Shown one piece after another: positions 1-5,250 of a DNA stretch of 5,971 nucleotides. The position numbers were made by a program, and so were the translations under genes. Every line of letters begins with the position of its first letter. Within the stretch, counting starts at the first letter, position 1. The notes below the pieces were generated by a model. It ran no database searches. It worked only from the letters and a program-made list of their open reading frames with translations, and was not told where the DNA came from. Where the stretch lies: NCBI GenBank assembly GCA_021157815.1, contig JAGGVT010000065.1, positions 1-5,971 of the forward strand, given 5' to 3'. Source of the stretch: a bacterium. Lineage in GTDB: Bacteria; JAJVIF01; JAGGVT01.

Positions 1-1
1 A

Positions 2-394
2 ACGAGTATCCCAATGGCTGGTGAGGGTGTAAATGGTGATTTGTATTGCTATGGTGCCAATCGTTTCGATTACAGCATACTAATGGAAGACCTTATGGCG
101 CACAATTGCGATCTGTTTATTGTCACGATGGCACACGATCCAACCAAGCAGGGGACAGATGGCAACATGGGTCCAACTCAGATGGTTCTGGATTATAAAT
201 ACACGGGTGAGAAATACAAGTATGGTAATTCATATATTAATAACGACCCGCTCACTGGTGTCATTGCAATTGACAAAAAGCCGTGGGCCAGTACGGAATA
301 TGGTAATATGGGTGATCGCGAAATCGTTACCGACTGGCTTGATCCAAACTACAAGCAATCACCTGTTGGGATGTGGCACGACTGGTGTGGATAA
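2..394 (+). CDS. C-terminal part of an unrecognised protein, truncated by the window edge
   Basis: This is an open frame that enters from the left edge (TSIP then MAGEG...) and ends at TAA 392-394. About 130 residues are visible and the true start lies outside the window; the ATG at 14 has no Shine-Dalgarno and should not be taken as the start. The sequence is rich in Tyr, Asp, Asn, Gly and Trp, with segments such as DLFIVTMAHDP, DGNMGP and a final GMWHDWCG, and it has no membrane segment. The composition suggests an extracytoplasmic or enzymatic domain, but I do not recognise the family and assign no function. The stop codon falls inside a short palindromic repeat (391-410), so the natural C-terminus may have been cut by that repeat. 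That the frame is real is supported by its length without stops and its protein-like composition. Confidence 0.7.
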   Translation, partial: TSIPMAGEGVNGDLYCYGANRFDYSILMEDLMAHNCDLFIVTMAHDPTKQGTDGNMGPTQMVLDYKYTGEKYKYGNSYINNDPLTGVIAIDKKPWASTEYGNMGDREIVTDWLDPNYKQSPVGMWHDWCG

Positions 395-410
395 AGGGGA
401 CAGCGCCTTT
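391..410. repeat. Short palindromic repeat (GGGGACAGCGCC type) at a gene end
   Basis: ATAAAGGGGACAGCGCC at 391-407 recurs exactly at 5521-5537. AAAGG (393-397) can pair with CCTTT (406-410). The TAA stop of the upstream reading frame is part of the repeat. Its GGGGAC core resembles the inner arms of the MITE-like elements in this window. It is followed by a T-run on the plus strand (408-412) and so could act as a weak terminator. Confidence 0.6.
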
Positions 411-578
411 TTAGTTGACAGGTTATCACAAATGTTCTACGATAAGTGCATGTCAAGGATATTTCGGGATTGTGATTATAATGTACCGCATCATATAACA
501 TAGCATTTGACCAAGCGATTTCCGGAAAGTATGTCGAGGAAAGCGGACACAAAACAGGTTTCGGACTCATTTATATAT

Positions 579-640
579 GGAACGCGGACAGCCTTGTCCG
601 CATACTACGATAAAAAGACGGACAAGGCTGTACGTGTTCC
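579..640. repeat. Large inverted repeat, 22-bp arms
   Basis: Left arm 579-600 and right arm 619-640 are reverse complements at 20 of 22 positions (core CGGACAAGGCTGT), separated by an 18-nt loop. The left arm can also fold on itself (CGGACA-GCCT-TGTCCG), so alternative cruciform structures are possible. It lies 9 bp beyond the stop of the minus-strand SPOR gene and could stop its transcription. However, no clear T-run follows on that strand, so a Rho-independent terminator is not proven; a REP/BIME-like repeat is equally likely. Confidence 0.65.
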
Positions 641-648
641 GTTGTTTC

Positions 649-1278
649 TTAAAAGCGAAAGTCGCTGGATTCCTCATTATCGTCAGGTTGTTTCTCGGAT
701 GTTGTTTTGCCTGATATTGGAACGGTTTTATATCCCTTCGCCTCGAGTTCTTTTACACGTTTATTGTAGTTCTTAATACTGCTGAAAGCGCCGACCTGGA
801 CAAGGAATACTGTTTTGTTATCGACTTTTTCCTTTGCCACGTAGGGCGTAAAACCATCGTCAATCAGCGCCTTAGCCAACTTGTCAGCGTTCGATTGTGT
901 ATCAAAGGAGCCTACAATCACCCTGTGAAGAGTTTTCTTGTCTATCGGCATCTTTTTCTTATTCACGGATGCTTTACCGGTTGACGGCTTTTTTTCACTA
1001 ATCGATTCGGGGCTTTTTCTTGGTGTATCGGATTTGGCGTCCCCGGATACTTCATCTCCATTAGCTGGAATCTCACCGGTTGCATCGGCATCGGGACTCC
1101 CGACCGTTCCATCTGCATTGCTGGTGCCGTCAATCGGAGTTTCCTGCCCAATTTTATCATCAGGTGTCGGATCGGTTTTTTTGGGTTGAGCATTGCTGCT
1201 GCAGCCGGCAATTGCCGCGAGAAAAGCGATAGATATAATCACAATCAAAGCGTGGTGGAATTTTCGATTTAGCATCAT
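649..1278 (-). CDS. SPOR-domain lipoprotein
   Basis: A 209-residue envelope lipoprotein. The N-terminus has a short basic region (NRK), a hydrophobic stretch (residues 10-24) and a lipobox ending AIAGC with the lipidated Cys at 26, followed by SSNAQ. With no Asp at +2, outer-membrane sorting is likely by the E. coli rule. Residues 27-115 are a low-complexity Pro/Asp/Ser/Lys linker that probably crosses the periplasm. Residues 117-188 form a SPOR domain with the typical two halves, RVIVGSF...A..LAKALIDDGF.PYV and FLVQVGAFSS...A-like helix...GYKTV. SPOR domains bind glycan strands stripped of stem peptides at septa, so a role in division or cell-wall remodelling is inferred. The first ATG (1276-1278) is chosen because GAGG (1287-1290) sits 8 nt upstream; a second ATG follows at once. 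The gene appears monocistronic, with a candidate promoter at 1319-1324. Confidence 0.92.
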   Translation of the reverse strand: MMLNRKFHHALIVIISIAFLAAIAGCSSNAQPKKTDPTPDDKIGQETPIDGTSNADGTVGSPDADATGEIPANGDEVSGDAKSDTPRKSPESISEKKPSTGKASVNKKKMPIDKKTLHRVIVGSFDTQSNADKLAKALIDDGFTPYVAKEKVDNKTVFLVQVGAFSSIKNYNKRVKELEAKGYKTVPISGKTTSEKQPDDNEESSDFRF

Positions 1279-1318
1279 GGCATAAACCTCACTGGCGGTG
1301 GATTTAGTAACTGGCCAT

Positions 1319-1324
1319 AGTATA
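1319..1324 (-). promoter_or_regulatory. Candidate -10 box of the SPOR lipoprotein gene
   Basis: TATACT on the minus strand matches the sigma-70 type -10 consensus at 5 of 6 positions and lies in an AT-rich stretch about 40 nt upstream of the ATG at 1278. No good -35 box is seen at 16-18 nt (the best is TGTTTA-like), so this rests on position and the -10 alone. Confidence 0.35.
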
Positions 1325-1392
1325 TCGGATTTTATGTAATTTAAACAGTTTTAATTTCCAGATCCGTGCTGCCAACGTGTGTTAATCATGAT

Positions 1393-1620
1393 TTAATCCT
1401 TATTTTGGTTATCTATGGCATCGCGAATTTCATCCAGAACAGGTTTTATCTCTTGTGCAAGAGCGGAATAACCGTGATCTGTTGCCATGTTGTATGCCTC
1501 CTCGGCAAGTTTCAGAGCCTCGTCGAGTTTACCCCATTCTCTGAGTATTTTCGCCTGGTTGTTAAGGCTTTTTGAAAGTTCAGATGAATTCTCTATTGTG
1601 CGAAAGTGTTTAACTAAGGG
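1393..1620 (-). pseudogene. 3' remnant of a TPR-repeat protein gene, 5' part replaced by a MITE-like repeat
   Basis: About 74 codons read LVKHFRTIENSSELSKSLNN... to the stop at 1393. They hold one full TPR motif (SLNNQAKILREWGKLDEAL, then KLAEEAYNMA) with the consensus small and hydrophobic positions 8, 11, 15, 20, 24 and 27 (Ala, Leu, Gly, Ala, Ala, Ala) in register. A further amphipathic helix (EIKPVLDEIRDAI) caps the repeat. The frame stays open into the repeat element up to a GTG at 1812, but those ~64 codons lie wholly within the dispersed element (copy A). No Shine-Dalgarno precedes that GTG and a TAA lies just before it, so it is not a credible start. I read this as the 3' end of a longer TPR gene that lost its beginning. 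TPRs of this spacing are common in STAND-type and regulatory proteins. It follows the HEAT gene on the same strand and may once have shared its operon. Confidence 0.7.
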
Positions 1621-1839
1621 TCTTAAATAAATCGTGTGGGTTGAGTTTAGATTGAGTAAAAAAAAAGGCCTATCCCAACCAAGTGAATAAACACAGTATA
1701 AATAAGGGGTTACAGCATAGTATATTGATAATATCAGATTTGAACCATCATGGGGACGTACCCCGTTATCGGGGAATGCCCCTTTTTTTACGGGGGTGCA
1801 AATAATCCACACAGTTTATTGAAGCGACCCTTTTTAAGT
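1618..1839 (+). mobile_element. MITE-like nested repeat, copy A (full length)
   Basis: This is the first of three same-orientation copies (others at 3315-3471 and 5251-5453). Outer terminal inverted repeats are 1622-1642 and 1804-1824, matching at 17 of 21 positions; the conserved core is CTT-AATAAA, two variable bases, then GTGTGG-TT. Inside lies a second inverted repeat: nine A then GGCCTATCCC (1658-1676) against GGGGAATGCCCC plus T-run (1771-1789). Between them is a conserved ~75-bp AT-rich core with GTGAATAAACACAGTATAAA and TTGATAATATCA. Compared with copy C, copy A has roughly 18 extra bases near 1754-1771 that add a CCCCG-TTAT-CGGGG hairpin. It encodes no transposase, so it would be non-autonomous. 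It ends about 9 bp before the stop of the HEAT gene and abuts the TPR remnant on its other side. Confidence 0.75.
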
Positions 1840-1847
1840 AGGCTAAG

Positions 1848-2867
1848 TCAGTTACTACCCGCGATATGCTCAACGTTCCTGAAAATATTCGCTGGGATTT
1901 CGAGTTTGTTCGGTGATAATCCGCAGTTGTCATGGATTACGCAGTCTATTTCACTGCACTTTTTCAAAAGAAGTTGATTTGAATTCAACGACAGTTTTTT
2001 GCAGAATGAATCGAAAATGGAATCTGAGACATTAACAATCTCAACTTTATCAAAATCGAAGAGTTCGTTGTGTTTAATGTAGTTAACCTCGAGTACTCCA
2101 TCATCCAGAAGCGCCGGCAAGTGCATATTCAAATCAAGGACAGCGACAACCTCACGGATATCTGTAAGCGCGTTTATCGACCTGCCGCAAATTCTGCAGC
2201 CGTAATAGGGGAGTTTTTTCAGCAATCCGATTTTAATATCCTGTCGAGTGTATTTTGCGAATCGTGTAAAGTGATTAAGGCATAGCAATTCGCCCGATTT
2301 TGGTCTGAATTCATTATAGGCATCAAAAAGAGCTCTTTTGATTGTTGTCAGGTGTATGTTGTTTTCAGATTTAATACGTTCCAGTAGAGGTTCCACAGCT
2401 CTGGGATCGCCTTTCAATACAATCCTGATAAGATCATCGATATCATTATTCAGGATAGCTCTTGCCAGCCTGCCATCACCGATATTTTTAAGGGCTGTAA
2501 ACGCGGCGTTGCGGATTTCAGGATAACCATCCTGCAATCGAGCCATCAACGGAGCGATTGAGATTGGGTCGCCAAGTTTGTCAAGCGCTTGACATGCGGC
2601 AACCCGTACATCCTTGTCAGGATCTCTCAGGCAGCCAACGAGAAATCTCAAAGCGCTGTCATCGCCAATATTGCCTAAAGTGGTGCAAACAGTGGCGCGA
2701 ATAGTGGAACTACGGGTTCCAATCATGCTTATCAGTGGCGCGACAGCTCTGGTTTCTCTTAAAGCGACAAGTTCCCTGCGTGCCTGATATCGTTCATTAA
2801 AATCTGATGATTCCAATCTTACGAACAAATCTCTGATTTGCTCAATCAAGGTGTCCTTCTTCTCCAA
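1848..2867 (-). CDS. HEAT-repeat protein with a C-terminal CxxH/CxxC domain, N-terminus probably frameshifted
   Basis: Numbered from an upstream in-frame TTG at 2891 (347 residues), residues 25-165 form a series of HEAT/PBS-lyase-type helical repeats (RAVAPLI, SALRFLVGCLRDPDKDVRVAACQAL, ISIAPLMARLQDGYPEIRNAAFTAL). These make a protein-binding solenoid. Residues 200-343 are a different domain: CLNH at 204-207, CRIC at 232-235 (a possible zinc site), then ELFDFDKVEIV near 276-286 and more Cys at 297, 312, 317 and 323. I do not know a name for this domain. The start given is the TTG at 2865-2867 because GGAG (2875-2878) lies 7 nt upstream; the TTG at 2891 is an alternative. A stronger Shine-Dalgarno and GTG start upstream in another frame (2888-2938) suggest the original gene began there with a membrane helix. 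The neighbour downstream is a TPR remnant. A scaffold or regulatory role is inferred, with no enzymatic motif seen. Confidence 0.82.
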   Translation of the reverse strand: MEKKDTLIEQIRDLFVRLESSDFNERYQARRELVALRETRAVAPLISMIGTRSSTIRATVCTTLGNIGDDSALRFLVGCLRDPDKDVRVAACQALDKLGDPISIAPLMARLQDGYPEIRNAAFTALKNIGDGRLARAILNNDIDDLIRIVLKGDPRAVEPLLERIKSENNIHLTTIKRALFDAYNEFRPKSGELLCLNHFTRFAKYTRQDIKIGLLKKLPYYGCRICGRSINALTDIREVVAVLDLNMHLPALLDDGVLEVNYIKHNELFDFDKVEIVNVSDSIFDSFCKKLSLNSNQLLLKKCSEIDCVIHDNCGLSPNKLEIPANIFRNVEHIAGSN

Positions 2868-2887
2868 TTCTTTTCTCCTCAGGTAGA

Positions 2888-2938
2888 TCAAGCAAACAGT
2901 AGAACTAATCCGGTGTTAATCAGTGCGGTTAAGTCCAC
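2888..2938 (-). pseudogene. Out-of-frame N-terminal segment of the HEAT gene, or a leader peptide
   Basis: A GTG at 2936-2938 opens a 16-residue peptide, MDLTALINTGLVLLFA, ending at TGA 2888-2890. GAGGAGG (2945-2951) sits 6 nt upstream, the best ribosome site in the window. The peptide is a hydrophobic half-helix. One added base, for example in the TTT at 2894-2896, would fuse it to LIYLRRKELEKK of the HEAT frame, giving a typical membrane anchor followed by positive charges. I therefore read it as the true start of the HEAT gene, separated by a one-base frameshift (mutation or sequencing error). The alternatives are a coupled leader peptide, since TTGA overlaps the TTG at 2891, or programmed slippage, although no canonical slippery heptamer is present. 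Confidence 0.6.
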
Positions 2939-2984
2939 CTTTGCCCTCCTCACAGGAATGGACATAAGGTTGTTACTGAGCTTG

Positions 2985-2996
2985 ATACAGCTGTAT
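2985..2996. promoter_or_regulatory. Perfect palindrome ATACAGCTGTAT, candidate operator
   Basis: A 12-bp perfect dyad lies between the candidate -10 box (3013-3018) and the GTG/Shine-Dalgarno at 2938-2951 of the HEAT gene, a position suited to a repressor site in the untranslated leader. It does not match the standard LexA pattern. Function is inferred only from symmetry and position. Confidence 0.35.
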
Positions 2997-3012
2997 AAAT
3001 TTACTTCCTGGT

Positions 3013-3018
3013 ATTATA
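3013..3018 (-). promoter_or_regulatory. Candidate -10 box of the HEAT gene
   Basis: A perfect TATAAT on the minus strand, preceded by TGC, lies about 75 nt upstream of the GTG at 2938. The -35 region at 17 nt spacing (TTTATC) is weak. The local AT-richness makes a chance match possible. Confidence 0.4.
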
Positions 3019-3130
3019 GCAAAATTTGGCTAAAAGATAAAACCCAAATCACTAATTTTAGGAAATTGTTTGAGGGTCAATCCATGGAAGATGTCTCAGA
3101 ACTCCATATTTTTTAAGATTCTGAATTTTC

Positions 3131-3241
3131 TGTCATTCTGAACTAATTGAAGAATCTATTCGCGATAACGTAAATATTCCTCACTTAGATATAATCACCA
3201 ACACAGTAGCATATAGATTTTTCGCTGCGCTCAGAATGACA
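3131..3241. repeat. Inverted repeat of the TGTCATTCTGA family (MITE-like)
   Basis: Two 29-bp arms, 3131-3159 and 3213-3241, pair as inverted repeats. Both ends are identical (TGTCATTCTGA outside, AATCTAT inside), while the 11 middle bases differ at about half the positions (23 of 29 match overall). The right arm reads TGTCATTCTGAGCGCAGCG on the minus strand. From memory, this motif is a very common dispersed repeat in uncultured bacterial genomes. No ORF lies between the arms. Confidence 0.7.
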
Positions 3242-3314
3242 ATCTATCCTGTTTAAATCAAGGTTTTAAGACAGTTTCCAAGCACCGCTCCTACGATGGT
3301 TTTATTATTTTATA

Positions 3315-3471
3315 AGGGTTTTCAATAAATCGTGCGGGTTGAATTTGGATTGAGTAAAAAAAGGGGAATGTCCCAACAAAGTGAATAAACACAGTATAAA
3401 TAAGGGATTACAGCATAGTATATTGATAACATCAGATTTGAAGCCTCATGTGGACTGTCCCCTTTTTACGG
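3315..3471 (+). mobile_element. MITE-like nested repeat, copy B (right end missing)
   Basis: It shares the left terminal repeat (3320-3340), the inner left arm (3356-3374, AAAAAAAGGGGAATGTCCC), the AT-rich core with TTGATAACATCA, and the inner right arm (3452-3467, GGACTGTCCCC plus T-run) with copies A and C. After the common TTTTTACGG the sequence diverges, so the outer right terminal repeat is absent. The break falls at the outer edge of the inner inverted repeat and joins a short coding fossil on the minus strand. Confidence 0.75.
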
Positions 3472-3564
3472 ATAGAACGAATCGATGTTAACTTTCGATT
3501 CATGTCTGGTAAATACCCATAAGCCGGCATATCCTTTATTAATCAGCATGTCGGTAATTGGGTT
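3466..3564 (-). pseudogene. Short coding fossil joined to MITE copy B
   Basis: Between an upstream TAG (3565-3567) and a TAA at 3466-3468 that belongs to the MITE arm, the minus strand reads NPITDMLINKGYAGLWVFT and then RHESKVNIDSFYP. The composition (GYAGLWVFTRHE) looks like real protein, loosely like the late strands of an acetyltransferase-type domain, but the piece is too short to name. No Shine-Dalgarno is seen before the ATG at 3549. It is best taken as a remnant of a gene cut at one end by the repeat and at the other by mutation. Confidence 0.4.
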
Positions 3565-3622
3565 CTAACTTAACAGGACACTTGTGAGCCCATTTATAAA
3601 GGGATTCAACCATTCAAACAAT

Positions 3623-3641
3623 AAAGGTGACGGACACCTTT
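3623..3641. repeat. Small palindrome AAAGGTG-ACGGA-CACCTTT
   Basis: A perfect 7-bp stem with a 5-nt loop, followed by one more T. It has the same design (A-run, G-rich stem, GAC-type loop) as the short palindromes at 391-410 and 5521-5543 and probably belongs to the same broad repeat class. Confidence 0.5.
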
Positions 3642-3685
3642 TACATCCCCGGCCACACCTGCCATTCCGACCACTACCCACCTAC

Positions 3686-3722
3686 AAAAAAAGGGACTGT
3701 TCGCAGTGGAACTGTCCCTTTT
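3686..3722 (-). terminator. Rho-independent terminator of the LamG-like gene, built from a repeat arm
   Basis: Arms 3689-3702 and 3709-3722 pair with a single mismatch around a 6-nt loop; on the minus strand the stem is GGGACAGTTC / GAACAGTCCC followed by seven T. It lies about 30 nt beyond the stop of the 3754-5109 gene, exactly where a terminator is expected. The left arm (A7 then GGGACTGTTC) closely matches the inner arm of MITE copy C (5291-5309), so this looks like a collapsed copy of the repeat acting as a terminator. Confidence 0.75.
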
Positions 3723-3753
3723 ACTAACTATAAACCTTATCGTTAGCGCTTTC

Positions 3754-5109
3754 TTATTTCAGTTTGGTTATCACCACATTATCAATGTAGCGTTCACTGC
3801 CTCTACTGCCGACTCCCCATATTCTAACCTTTGTCTTGTCAAATGAGCCGGCAGACACCCATGACGTGGTGATAGTCTTGCCTTCATCATTGGTGAATGA
3901 CATCTGAACTTTTTTCTTCGCGTATGTGAAAGTAATTCTACCTTCGGAAACACCTTTATGGTCAAGCTCACGAAGGTAGTTCGGATCTCTAATGCAATCC
4001 CAGTTTTTTGCTGTATTTAAAGTTGGGGGAGTTCCGACATTGATGCTTTCCTTTGCGTCCAAACCATACCTGAAGCGCATAATTCCCGCCGGAGCTCTAA
4101 CACTTACGAGCTCGACATAGTAATCCGCGCACTGATGGCTTCCGGCTTTTCTGATAACATCAAAAGAGATTTCAAGGTCGCCATCAAAAGAATATTTTGT
4201 CTCGATATAGTCATAGAGTTGTGAAAAACTAACCTGGCCGTCAACAATAGATACAGTCGGCCCGCCGGAATTCTGGTGTGAGTTGGTTCCGGTTGTCCAG
4301 TTATCACTTAGCGAACCGCTGAAATTATTCTTTAATACTATTACATCCCCATCGCTGGGTGTATCGTTATTAGTTCCAGGTTCAGGTTCAACTGCAATTG
4401 CAACATCAGTTGTTATAACAAAATTATCGACATAGCGCTGGCTGTTTTTTCCGCCGACTCCCCATATTCTAACCTTTGTCTCATTAAATTCGGAGACAGG
4501 CACCCATGATGTGGTGACAGTGTTTCCCTCATCATTGGTGAATGACATTTGAATTTTGCTGTCCTTATATTCGAATTTAATTTTCCCCTCCGAAACTCCA
4601 TTATGGTCAAGCTCACGAAGGTGGTTCGGGTCTCTAATGCAATCCCAGTTTTTTGCTGTATTTAAAGTTGGGGGAGTGCCGATATTGATGCTTTCTTTTG
4701 CGTCCAAACCATACCTGAAGCGCATAATTCCCGCCGGAGCTCCAACACTTACGAGCTCGATATAATAATCCGCACACTGATGGCTTCCGGCTTTTCTGCT
4801 AACATCAAACGTAATTACAAAGTCATTGGAAAAAGAATCTCTGGTTTCAATATAGTCATATTGTTGTGAAAAACTAACCTGGCCGTCAACAATTGCTACA
4901 GACGGCCCACCGGAATTCTGGTTTGAGTTGGTTCCGGTTGTCCAGTTTGCACTTAGCGAACCGCTGAAATCATCGCTTAAAAGCACTGTCACGCTTTCTG
5001 CTTGAGCACCGCTTTTGGCATGGGTGAAGCCGGTTAAAAGAATAAATGAAACCGCTATCAATCCAATAATGCTGAATAATGACAGTCCGTTGAAATTATG
5101 GTTTTTCAT
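3754..5109 (-). CDS. Secreted protein with two tandem LamG-like units
   Basis: A 451-residue exported protein. ATG 5107-5109 is chosen over the ATG at 5127 because AAGGAG (5115-5120) lies 5 nt upstream. A signal peptide is clear: a hydrophobic core (residues 14-28) with likely cleavage after THA31 or AQA37. Two homologous units follow, about 45-233 and 260-448, offset by exactly 215 residues without gaps and identical at about 147 of 189 positions by hand count. A linker rich in Pro, Asp and Asn (EPEPGTNNDTPSDGD) joins them. Each unit begins with D/N-FSGSLS.NWTTG, contains VDGQVSFS, IETxxSF and HQCADYY, then NWDCIRDP, and ends RIWGVG..xxRY.DN. This pattern suits a concanavalin-A/LamG-like beta sandwich. 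The two Cys per unit (112/157 and 327/372) may form a disulfide. There is no anchor or sorting tail and no catalytic signature, so a glycan- or surface-binding role is inferred. Confidence 0.88.
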   Translation of the reverse strand: MKNHNFNGLSLFSIIGLIAVSFILLTGFTHAKSGAQAESVTVLLSDDFSGSLSANWTTGTNSNQNSGGPSVAIVDGQVSFSQQYDYIETRDSFSNDFVITFDVSRKAGSHQCADYYIELVSVGAPAGIMRFRYGLDAKESINIGTPPTLNTAKNWDCIRDPNHLRELDHNGVSEGKIKFEYKDSKIQMSFTNDEGNTVTTSWVPVSEFNETKVRIWGVGGKNSQRYVDNFVITTDVAIAVEPEPGTNNDTPSDGDVIVLKNNFSGSLSDNWTTGTNSHQNSGGPTVSIVDGQVSFSQLYDYIETKYSFDGDLEISFDVIRKAGSHQCADYYVELVSVRAPAGIMRFRYGLDAKESINVGTPPTLNTAKNWDCIRDPNYLRELDHKGVSEGRITFTYAKKKVQMSFTNDEGKTITTSWVSAGSFDKTKVRIWGVGSRGSERYIDNVVITKLK

Positions 5110-5156
5110 TACGTCTCCTTGCTGCATAACAATTAGGTGAAATTTTTTTCCTGTCC

Positions 5157-5175
5157 AATATCACTATCTGATATT
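5157..5175. promoter_or_regulatory. Dyad AATATCA-N5-TGATATT upstream of the LamG-like gene
   Basis: A perfect 7-bp inverted repeat with a 5-nt spacer lies about 48 nt before the start codon at 5109, in the AT-rich region where the promoter should be. It could be a repressor or activator operator. TTGATAATATCA inside the MITE cores has similar half-sites. No confident -35/-10 pair could be fixed nearby. Confidence 0.35.
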
Positions 5176-5250
5176 AGAATACGGAAATTTTACTTGCTAA
5201 TATTTCATATGGAAATCTGGATTCGGTGTCTCCAAATGAATAAATATTTT

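Larger units (their letters stand above)
2939..3753. other. Gene-free interval filled with repeats
   Basis: Between the HEAT gene and the secreted LamG-like gene no intact coding region is seen on either strand. The interval holds a candidate promoter and palindrome (2985-3018), an inverted repeat (3131-3241), MITE-like copy B (3315-3471), a short coding fossil (3466-3564), a small hairpin (3623-3641) and a terminator-like hairpin (3686-3722). The remaining pieces (3019-3130, 3242-3314, 3565-3622) show nothing I can name. Confidence 0.7.

Noticed and set aside
1621-1812. N-terminal ~64 codons of the minus-strand frame 1393-1812 as part of a TPR protein
   Set aside because: These codons lie inside the dispersed repeat copy A, the GTG start has no Shine-Dalgarno, and a TAA precedes it directly.
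1750-1977. Plus-strand frames in copies A and C sharing FFYG-ANNP-SLLKR as a conserved small protein
   Set aside because: The similarity follows from the DNA repeat itself. The frames diverge outside the element and have no shared start.
2985-2996. LexA/SOS box reading of the ATACAGCTGTAT palindrome
   Set aside because: The half-site order and spacing do not match the CTGT-N8-ACAG pattern.
5110-5127. Upstream ATG (5127) as start of the LamG-like gene
   Set aside because: AAGGAG lies between the two ATGs at ideal distance from the ATG at 5109, and the six extra residues add nothing to the signal peptide.
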